Shown here one piece after another: positions 6,459-12,289 of a stretch of DNA of 12,289 nucleotides. Location of the stretch: positions 1-12,289 of the forward strand of contig JASHYZ010000577.1 in the NCBI GenBank assembly GCA_030042795.1, in the 5' to 3' direction. Each line of letters begins with the position of its first letter. The stretch's first letter is position 1. Both the position numbers and the translations under genes were made by a program. The notes beneath the pieces are model-generated. The model was not told the DNA's origin. It saw only the letters and a program-made list of their open reading frames with translations, and did no database searches. This DNA comes from Terriglobia bacterium. Its GTDB lineage: Bacteria; Acidobacteriota; Terriglobia; UBA7540.

Positions 6459-6967
6459 AGCAAGCTGGTATCGATTCTCACGGTCCGCTCAGGCTCGCGG
6501 CGGGGGTCGGCCGGCGTGCGCCGCGCCGCAGGTTCAGTGGGGGTACGTAGCTCCGCGTGTTCAGCGGGTTGCCCCAACGCCGCAGGGTCCGTTGGTACAG
6601 GCGGTTCGGGAGGTGGTTCAGGCGTTCGCACCGGACTGGCTGAGCTAATCAGGTAGTTACGAAGCTGATCGCGTGAGTTAACGAAAAAGTTACGGGTCAG
6701 GCGATCCAAGGCGTGCTCGCGCGCCGCATCTTCCGTGACTAGGGGCCGATAGGCATAAGGCCGGCCCCTACGTTCCCGCTCCACCAAGCCCTTGCCCCTG
6801 AGGTGATCCATCACGGTCATCACAGTGGTGTAAGCCAGAGGGCGCTCGGGGAACAAGCGTGCCCGGACCTCGTGCACCGTGGCTTGGCCGAGCGCCCAGA
6901 GCGCCCGCATGCAGTCGAGCTCGAGCGGAGGAAGGTCGAGACGATGGTTGCGGGTTTTTCGCGCCAT
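6455..6967 (-). CDS. BlaI/MecI/CopY-family transcriptional repressor with proline-rich tail
   Basis: This is a winged-helix DNA-binding repressor of 170 aa. Residues 12-76 match the BlaI/MecI domain: LPPLELDCMRALWALGQATV, then AYTTVMTVMDHLRGKGLVER (recognition helix and following turn), then RRGRPYAYRPL, the wing. Residues about 80-108 (HALDRLTRNFFVNSRDQL) form the usual helical dimerisation segment. Family members are typically about 120-140 aa; here about 60 further residues are Pro/Glu/Arg-rich and probably disordered. BlaI and MecI are relieved by the membrane sensor BlaR1/MecR1, but no sensor gene is present in the window. The gene starts 6 bases after the YhaM-like stop without a clear ribosome-binding site and overlaps the FabZ-like gene by 4 bases. 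Its targets are unknown; autoregulation of this operon is a reasonable guess. Confidence 0.9.
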   Translation of the reverse strand: MARKTRNHRLDLPPLELDCMRALWALGQATVHEVRARLFPERPLAYTTVMTVMDHLRGKGLVERERRGRPYAYRPLVTEDAAREHALDRLTRNFFVNSRDQLRNYLISSASPVRTPEPPPEPPVPTDPAALGQPAEHAELRTPTEPAARRTPADPRREPERTVRIDTSLL

Positions 6968-6973
6968 AGCTGC

Positions 6974-7996
6974 TCAAGTTAAACGTTCGTCGGTGGCAGG
7001 AGCGGCCACGGGCGTTTTGTTTTCTCCGCCTTCCGGCTTCACGCTCGGTTCGAAAAGCTCTGTCTTGAATAGCTCGCGCCCTAGGGCACGGTTGCGGGCG
7101 GTCCAGTCGCCCGGCCGGTTTCGATCCGCCTGATACTGGGCGCGCATGCTCTCAAGTTTCGAGTCCAGGTCGTCGAGGTAGTGCACCACGAGCGCTTCGG
7201 CGAACATGGGCTCTTTGGGAGAGCCGAACTCGAGTTTTCCATGATGGGCCAGGATGATGTGCTCGATCTGGCTTGCAATAGCTTCCGGAAACCCAGGAAT
7301 GCTGCTGATCTTCCTTCGCACGATCTCCAGCGCAATGACAATGTGTCCCAGAAGCTGTCCGCGCGTGGAGTAGCGGAAGGCGCCCTCATAACGCAGTTCC
7401 TCAATCTTCCCGAGGTCATGCAGGATGAGCCCAGCCAGCACCAATTCGCGATTCAACCAGGGGTAGTGATTCGCAACCCGGTCTCCCAGGCGAACGAGCG
7501 AGCTGACATGATCCAGCAGGCCGCCCAGGTAGGCGTGGTGGTAAAGCACCGCCGCTGGGGCCAGCTTATATTGCCGCGCAATTTCCGCATCCTCCATTAC
7601 TGCCAGAAGAAGCTGGCGAATGGGCCCTTCAGGCATGCGCCGCAAGCGTTCCACGAGGCCGGCATACAAGGCCTCGGAATCATTTGGGCTGCGTGGCAGA
7701 TAGTCCCGAAGGTCTGCCGGTCCGGCGTGCTTGACAATTGAACAGAGGCGAAGCTGTGTTACGCCCTGAAATTCCTCGATGTCCGCCTTGACCTGCACCA
7801 GGTCATTAACGTCGAACTCGAGCGCCAGTCCGTCCACCTCCCACTGCCGGCCTAGGATCTGGCCGGTGGCGTCTTGCAGGCGGACTTCAAGGTAACTGGC
7901 GCCGCTACGTGCCTTCTTCAGTTCCCGGCTTTGGACGAGAAATGTGGTGTTGACGATGGATCCCGGCTTCAAGTCAATGACAAAGCGCTCTTTCAT
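6974..7996 (-). CDS. YhaM-like 3'-5' exoribonuclease (OB fold + HD domain)
   Basis: This is predicted to be a cytoplasmic metal-dependent 3'-5' exoribonuclease like Bacillus YhaM. It has 340 aa from the ATG at 7996, which overlaps the surA-like stop as ATGA; a longer frame to 8041 would run through the surA-like coding end and is unlikely. Residues about 13-88 form an OB-type nucleic-acid-binding domain (with SYLEVRLQDATGQILGRQWE). Residues about 150-280 form an HD domain: HHAYLGGLLDHVSSLV, the metal-binding ILHDLGKIEEL at 191-201, LLGHIVIALEIV with H218, HIILAHHGKLEFGSPKEP and YLDDLDSKLESM. All expected His/Asp ligands appear present. The order and spacing of both domains match YhaM/Cbf1. 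Residues after about 315 are a hydrophilic tail. Nuclease activity is inferred from family; a phosphodiesterase-like HD role is the alternative. Confidence 0.9.
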   Translation of the reverse strand: MKERFVIDLKPGSIVNTTFLVQSRELKKARSGASYLEVRLQDATGQILGRQWEVDGLALEFDVNDLVQVKADIEEFQGVTQLRLCSIVKHAGPADLRDYLPRSPNDSEALYAGLVERLRRMPEGPIRQLLLAVMEDAEIARQYKLAPAAVLYHHAYLGGLLDHVSSLVRLGDRVANHYPWLNRELVLAGLILHDLGKIEELRYEGAFRYSTRGQLLGHIVIALEIVRRKISSIPGFPEAIASQIEHIILAHHGKLEFGSPKEPMFAEALVVHYLDDLDSKLESMRAQYQADRNRPGDWTARNRALGRELFKTELFEPSVKPEGGENKTPVAAPATDERLT

Positions 7997-9033
7997 TGTT
8001 CGGCTGGTTCCGGCGCCGGCTCCTCGGAGGCATTGGTGCACTTGGCAGCCCCGGAATCGACGTATCCCGGTGCCACGGTAACGTAGCTTTCGCAGCGCAG
8101 ACGCGCGAGATAGGTTCGGAGGTCGCCCTGGATTCTCTGTTGGTAAAGGGCTTCATCCACCCGCGGCTCCACTTCCTCGAATGTCGGCGTGCCTCCGCTT
8201 CGGATTTCTAAGACACGGTAAATGACGTCTCCATGTGATGTGTTGACGACGTTCGAATACTCGTTGACGTCAAGTTTAGCAATCGCAGAAGCGACGGCCG
8301 GCGCCAACGTTCCCTGCGGAAAGAAGCCGATATCACCGCCGGGTCCGTCTGTAGTGTCATCGGAATACTTCTTCGCCACATCTTCCCACTTGGCCCCGTT
8401 TTTCAACTCCGCCAGCGCTTCCTGAGCGCGTTTCTCGGCTTCGTCGGGTTTGCGATTATCCGTCGAGACTATGATTTCCGCCAGGCGTACGCCGGCAGGC
8501 GACGCGAAATCCTGAAGATGCGCCTGAAAATACTTCCGCGCTACCTCGCGGGTGGGCGTGATGCGAGAGCCCACCTCGCGCTCGATGACCTGTTGCATGA
8601 GCAGTTGCCGCCGGATCTGGTCCTGATAATCCTCCCAGATCAGCCCCTGGGACTCAACGGCCTTCTCGAGATCCTGCAGATTCCCGAGGTGGTTGTCTGC
8701 CCGGATCTGGTCCAGTTCCTTCACCACGTCGGTCTCAACGTTAATATCGTCGTCCTTCGCCTTTTGCACCAGAAGGTCCTCGTCAATCATGCTGCGGAGC
8801 ATGTCAGCGCTCTTCTGGCGATACTGCGTCTCGAGTTCCGCTCCGGAGTAGTGCTGCGCCAGTTCGCCGCGCAATTCCTGCTGCTTCTGCTCAAACTGCC
8901 GCTGCGTAATGATCTCGTTGTTCACACGGGCGATGATGCGGTTCACGATTTTCGTGACCGCAAAACCCGCCGGCGCGCCAAGCGCCGCCATCACCAGAAT
9001 GGCTGTAACGGGGATAATCTTTCTCTTGGTCAT
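7993..9033 (-). CDS. SurA/PpiC-type periplasmic foldase, parvulin active site degenerate
   Basis: This is a predicted secreted chaperone / peptidyl-prolyl isomerase for outer-membrane and periplasmic proteins. I chose the ATG at 9033 (346 aa) because AAGAGG stands 7 bases upstream and a signal peptide follows at once (MTKRKIIPV, a hydrophobic core, likely cleavage near FAV at 24-26). Upstream in-frame codons to 9087 lack these. Residues about 30-160 are a SurA N-terminal chaperone domain (IVNRIIARVNNEIITQRQFE, DEDLLVQKAKDDDINV). Residues about 183-277 form one parvulin domain, with GGDIGFFPQGTLAP as the clearest motif. The usual His of the RxxHIL motif is Glu (RLAEII) and the second active-site His near GxHII is missing (HGDVIYRV). 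C314 and C332 in the C-terminal part could form a disulfide. E. coli SurA has two parvulin domains; this protein has one. It begins 69 bases after mfd. Confidence 0.88.
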   Translation of the reverse strand: MTKRKIIPVTAILVMAALGAPAGFAVTKIVNRIIARVNNEIITQRQFEQKQQELRGELAQHYSGAELETQYRQKSADMLRSMIDEDLLVQKAKDDDINVETDVVKELDQIRADNHLGNLQDLEKAVESQGLIWEDYQDQIRRQLLMQQVIEREVGSRITPTREVARKYFQAHLQDFASPAGVRLAEIIVSTDNRKPDEAEKRAQEALAELKNGAKWEDVAKKYSDDTTDGPGGDIGFFPQGTLAPAVASAIAKLDVNEYSNVVNTSHGDVIYRVLEIRSGGTPTFEEVEPRVDEALYQQRIQGDLRTYLARLRCESYVTVAPGYVDSGAAKCTNASEEPAPEPAEQ

Positions 9034-9040
9034 TGTATTT

Positions 9041-9046
9041 CCTCTT
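9041..9046 (-). promoter_or_regulatory. Ribosome-binding site fixing the surA-like start
   Basis: AAGAGG lies 7 bases before the ATG at 9033, with signal-peptide-like residues beginning right after that ATG. This supports it over the longer frame opening at 9087. The 69-base gap to mfd shows no convincing terminator, so read-through from mfd is likely. Confidence 0.65.
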
Positions 9047-9102
9047 GCGGTGAACCAGCTTCCCGGCTCGTGCGGGTGCCGTCCCATCCCTCGCCGTTGA
9101 TT

Positions 9103-12100
9103 CTAATTCGAAGTGCGCAACTCCTGCAAGGTTGCGTGCAGGTCCGTGAGCAGCCGCTCGTCCTGCGCGCGAAGCCGGAACCGGAAAGTGCCATCCGGCC
9201 GCAGGACCGCCTCCCGATGGCGCCGCATGAATTGGCGCAGCCTTTCTGGGTCTACCGGCGATTGGGTGTGGAAACGGATCCATATCTCTTCGCCTTTGCG
9301 CTCGATAGATTGAATCAGCACTTGCTCGGCGGCGGCTTTAACAATCGCATACTGGAGCAAGGTCTTCACCGGCGCTGGTAACTCGCCAAAGCGGTCAGCG
9401 AGTTCAGCCTCCATGTGGCATCGCTCCGCTTCACTGGCGACTCCGGAGATGCGCTTGTACATACGCAGTCGCTGGCTTTCGTCGGCGATGTAAGCGTCAG
9501 GAATCTTGATGTCCAACCCCAGGTTAAGTGCGGTGTGCACTGTAATCACAGGCGCATTGCCTTTGAGCTCTTCCACAGCTTCTTCAAGCATCTTAAGGTA
9601 AAGATCGAGGCCGATTGCATTCAGATGCCCCGATTGCTCTCCTCCGAGCAGGTTTCCGGCGCCGCGCAATTCGAGGTCGAGGGCCGCCAAGCGGAATCCG
9701 GCGCCCAGATCGGAGAACTCCTTGAGGGCGGCCAGGCGCCGGCGCGCGATCGGCGTCAGCGATTCCTCGGCGGGAATCAGCAGGTAGGCGTAGGCCCGGC
9801 GGTCCGACCGGCCCACCCGCCCGCGGAGCTGATAGAGCTCGGCCAGGCCGAAGTGGTCAGCATGATTTACGATCAGCGTATTCGCCCGGGGAATGTCGAG
9901 CCCGTTCTCGATGATTGAGGTGGAGACGAACACATCATATTGATGCTCCATAAATTTGAGCATCACCCGTTCCAGTTCTTTCTCGCCCATCTGGCCGTGG
10001 CCCACGCCGATCCGCGCAGTGGGCACCAAACGCTGGATGAGGGCTGCCATCGAAAAGATTGAGTCCACCCGGTTGTGCACGAAATACACTTGGCCCTGGC
10101 GTGCCATCTCTTGCAGAATGGCCGACTGCACCAGGCCTTCGCTGAAAGGTGCCACCACCGTCTGGATGGCGAGTCTTCCGCGGGGCGGCGTCTCAATCAC
10201 CGAAAGGTCACGCAGCCCGCCAAGGGACATGTGGAGCGTCCGCGGGATGGGCGTGGCCGTCAGCGTGAGAACGTCCACATTGGCGCGCAGCCTCTTTAGC
10301 TTCTCTTTCGCCGCCACGCCGAAGCGCTGCTCTTCGTCGACCACCAGCAGCCCCAGGTCACGGAAGTTTATGTCCTTCGAAAGCAGCCGGTGCGTGCCGA
10401 TGACGATGTCCACCTTGCCGGCTTCCACGTCCGCAACCACGGCCTTTTGCTCGGACGTGGTGCGAAATCGGCTGAGCAGCTCAATGCGCATCGGAAATGA
10501 CGCCATGCGCTGGCGGAAGGTGTTCCAATGTTGGAACGAGAGCACGGTGGTGGGCGTCAACACCGCCACCTGACGGCCCTCCTGCGCAACCTTGAAAGCC
10601 GCGCGCATAGCGAGCTCGGTTTTTCCGTATCCCACGTCGCCACAAAGTAGCCGGTCCATAGGCTCGGGGCTTTCGAGATCGCCCTTGATCTGGGTCAGAG
10701 CACTGACTTGGTCCGGGGTTTCGTCGAATTCAAACTGCTCCTCGAACTCCTTCTGCCACGGTGTATCGGGACCGCAGGCAATCCCGCCGCTCATCTTGCG
10801 CTGGGCATAGATGCGCAGCAGTTCCTGAGCCATATCGCGCAGAGCGCGCTTGACGCGGGCCTTCGTCTTCTCCCAGGTGACGCCGCCCAGCCGGTCAAGC
10901 GTGGGCTTTGCGCCTTCCCCGCCCGACCGGTATTTCTCCACCAGGTCGAGCCGTTCCAGGGGAACATAGAGCTTGGCCTCGTCCTGATAAGTTAGCAGCA
11001 TGAAGTCGCGCTTCTGGCCTTCCACATCGATCTGCCGCAGGCCGTTGTAGAGCGCGATGCCGTGGTCAACGTGCACCACGTAGTCATCCACCTTCAAGTC
11101 GCTAAGGTCGGTGATGAAGCTGGAGATCACCGACGATTTGTCGTGCCGGCCCGGCCGTCCCCAGGCAAAACTGCCGAAGATTTCGGTCTCGCTTTCGATC
11201 AAGATGCGGAGATCGGGGAACGAGACACCCTCGTAAAGATCGCCGCGGACCATTAGCAGCGGCAGTTTGAGAATCAACCCATCTTCGCCCGCTGCCTCCC
11301 TATCCCCTGCTGTTCTCCCCTCTCCCGCTTGCGGGAGAGGGGCTGGGGGTGAGGGCGTCCTCTTGCGCGTCGTCGCATCCACGAACGGAATCTGATACTC
11401 GTGAAAGATCTCGTGCAACCGGTCCGCCTTGCCCGAAGCCGCCAGTGCCAGGATCACGGTTTCGCCGCCTTTGATTCGCCGGTGCACTTCCTCCACCCAC
11501 GGCTTGAGAGAGCCGTGATACTTCGGAGCCGGCTGCGAAACCAGCGGATACTCTGTGAACGACGCAAATCGGGACACCAATTCGCCCGAAGACGCTGCTG
11601 CGCGCCACCCATCCGCCGCCCCCGAATCAGTATCGCCGTCACTTGAAGCGCGCCCGCCGGCGGTAGCTTGGTGTATTCCGAGAGCCAGCTCTTTCAAGCC
11701 GATTTGGTTCGCTGGCTCGATGGACTTCCAGAAATCAGGCTCACCGAGAAAGATTTCTTCAGGACGCGGGCGCGGCGGACTCATATCGCGGACGCTATCG
11801 AAGGCCTCAGCCCAACCCTGAAGAAGGCCCGCGAATTCGCGCTCGCGGTCCAGCGGCTCATCCCAGATGACCATTGGGAGCGCGGCGCCATCACCTTGGG
11901 CCTTGGCGTCATTGGCCGCTACCACACCGGCCTGCTGCAACAGAGAAACCAGCGTGTTGGGCCGAGGCTCAGCGAGCGGGGCGAAGAACTCCCATCCGGG
12001 AAACGGCACGGAGTATTCCGGCGCCCACGAGGGTTCATGCCGGCCATCATGCCCCTCGCGTGCGGCTAGCTTCGCCACCAGGAGCTGAAACAAGCCGGAG

Positions 12101-12289
12101 GACTGCTTGGTCTCAGATAGAGGCAGTATGGTGGTGGCGGGGATCCCGTGCCGCGAGCGCTGCGTGCTGGGGTCGAACTCGCGCAGGGATTCAATCTGGT
12201 CCCCGAAAAATTCCATTCGTACAGGCCAGTCCGCTTCCGGCGGAAAGACGTCCACAATGCCGCCGCGAATCGAGAAGAGTCCTGGCGCG
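9103..12289 (-). CDS. mfd: Transcription-repair coupling factor Mfd (5' end beyond window)
   Basis: Mfd removes RNA polymerase stalled at DNA lesions and recruits UvrA for strand-specific nucleotide excision repair. The frame is open to the window edge: 1061 residues are visible and roughly the first 100-150 are missing by comparison with E. coli Mfd (1148 aa). GTG at 12255 is an internal valine, since PGLFSIRGGIVDVFPPEADW, a UvrB-homology motif, spans it. Next comes the RNA-polymerase-interaction domain (DDYVVHVDHGIALYNGL, LTYQDEAKLYVPLERLDLV), then the RecG-like translocase: Walker A GDVGYGKT at visible 550-557, DEEQ at 651-654, TATPIPRT at 677-684, and QLRGRVGRS at 820-828. The C-terminal TRCF domain follows (RLRMYKRI, ADRFGELPAP). 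Two low-complexity stretches interrupt the N-terminal half: visible 210-235 (Gly/Ala/Ser/Asp-rich) and 311-337, the latter containing an in-frame repeat. Confidence 0.98.
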   Translation of the reverse strand, partial: APGLFSIRGGIVDVFPPEADWPVRMEFFGDQIESLREFDPSTQRSRHGIPATTILPLSETKQSSGLFQLLVAKLAAREGHDGRHEPSWAPEYSVPFPGWEFFAPLAEPRPNTLVSLLQQAGVVAANDAKAQGDGAALPMVIWDEPLDREREFAGLLQGWAEAFDSVRDMSPPRPRPEEIFLGEPDFWKSIEPANQIGLKELALGIHQATAGGRASSDGDTDSGAADGWRAAASSGELVSRFASFTEYPLVSQPAPKYHGSLKPWVEEVHRRIKGGETVILALAASGKADRLHEIFHEYQIPFVDATTRKRTPSPPAPLPQAGEGRTAGDREAAGEDGLILKLPLLMVRGDLYEGVSFPDLRILIESETEIFGSFAWGRPGRHDKSSVISSFITDLSDLKVDDYVVHVDHGIALYNGLRQIDVEGQKRDFMLLTYQDEAKLYVPLERLDLVEKYRSGGEGAKPTLDRLGGVTWEKTKARVKRALRDMAQELLRIYAQRKMSGGIACGPDTPWQKEFEEQFEFDETPDQVSALTQIKGDLESPEPMDRLLCGDVGYGKTELAMRAAFKVAQEGRQVAVLTPTTVLSFQHWNTFRQRMASFPMRIELLSRFRTTSEQKAVVADVEAGKVDIVIGTHRLLSKDINFRDLGLLVVDEEQRFGVAAKEKLKRLRANVDVLTLTATPIPRTLHMSLGGLRDLSVIETPPRGRLAIQTVVAPFSEGLVQSAILQEMARQGQVYFVHNRVDSIFSMAALIQRLVPTARIGVGHGQMGEKELERVMLKFMEHQYDVFVSTSIIENGLDIPRANTLIVNHADHFGLAELYQLRGRVGRSDRRAYAYLLIPAEESLTPIARRRLAALKEFSDLGAGFRLAALDLELRGAGNLLGGEQSGHLNAIGLDLYLKMLEEAVEELKGNAPVITVHTALNLGLDIKIPDAYIADESQRLRMYKRISGVASEAERCHMEAELADRFGELPAPVKTLLQYAIVKAAAEQVLIQSIERKGEEIWIRFHTQSPVDPERLRQFMRRHREAVLRPDGTFRFRLRAQDERLLTDLHATLQELRTSN
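11317..11355 (-). repeat. Palindromic repeat element embedded in frame in mfd
   Basis: A perfect palindrome has arms CCCCTCTCCCGC (11317-11328) and GCGGGAGAGGGG (11331-11342) around a 2-base loop. It is flanked by a GC-rich tract ending in GTGAGGG at 11355. Similar elements (CCCTCTCCCGC plus its complement, next to a CCCTCACCC tract) occur as dispersed, mostly intergenic repeats in many bacterial genomes, from memory. Here the 39-base core equals 13 codons and is translated within TPSPPAPLPQAGEGR, leaving the mfd frame intact. The surrounding Mfd sequence resumes at about LILKLPLLMVRGDLYEG. In RNA it would form a very stable hairpin. Confidence 0.85.

Noticed and set aside
8518..9381. 287-codon plus-strand frame spanning the surA-mfd junction
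   Set aside because: It is antisense to two strongly supported genes and has Leu/Arg-rich, domain-free sequence typical of a GC-rich shadow frame.
12253..12255. GTG as the mfd start codon
   Set aside because: In-frame upstream codons encode the conserved PGLFSIRGG part of the UvrB-homology motif, so the gene continues past the window edge.

Overview
All genes in this window lie on the minus strand, so transcription runs from the right end to the left. Seven of the ten are complete or near-complete housekeeping or cell-envelope genes and none looks mobile. The organism is a Gram-negative (diderm) bacterium: it has a periplasmic SurA-type chaperone, a beta-barrel porin and Sec-type signal peptides. 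DNA is moderately GC-rich, with frequent 4-base gene overlaps. The mix of a YhaM-type OB+HD nuclease, a BlaI-type repressor and a SurA/PpiC protein next to mfd is most suggestive to me of Acidobacteriota or a relative. That assignment is inference from gene content, not from a marker comparison.

Right-hand block (about 5080-12289), in order of transcription: mfd (transcription-repair coupling factor, 5' end outside the window), a SurA-like foldase with degraded parvulin active-site positions, a YhaM-like 3'-5' exoribonuclease (OB fold + HD domain), a BlaI/MecI-family repressor with a proline-rich tail, a FabZ-like hotdog dehydratase with a TTG start, and truA (tRNA pseudouridine synthase). 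surA/yhaM-like and blaI/fabZ-like overlap by 4 bases and the other gaps are 6-69 bases, so this reads as one operon. A plausible intrinsic terminator lies about 160 bases after truA.

Centre (4634-5079): the only long non-coding stretch. It holds that terminator and, further left, a candidate sigma-70-type promoter for the next block.

Left-hand block (1-4633): an outer-membrane porin followed by urtA, urtB and urtC (cut by the window edge). These form a urea (or short-chain amide) uptake system. The porin would admit substrate through the outer membrane, UrtA bind it in the periplasm, and UrtB/UrtC carry it across the inner membrane. The ATPases UrtD and UrtE should lie just beyond position 1.

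The most unusual sequence feature is a perfect 12-bp-arm palindrome with its flanking tract, of a type seen as dispersed repeats in many bacterial genomes. It sits in frame inside mfd and is translated into a Pro/Gly-rich loop. I found no convincing evidence of a wholly new system; most of the window is ordinary core genome.
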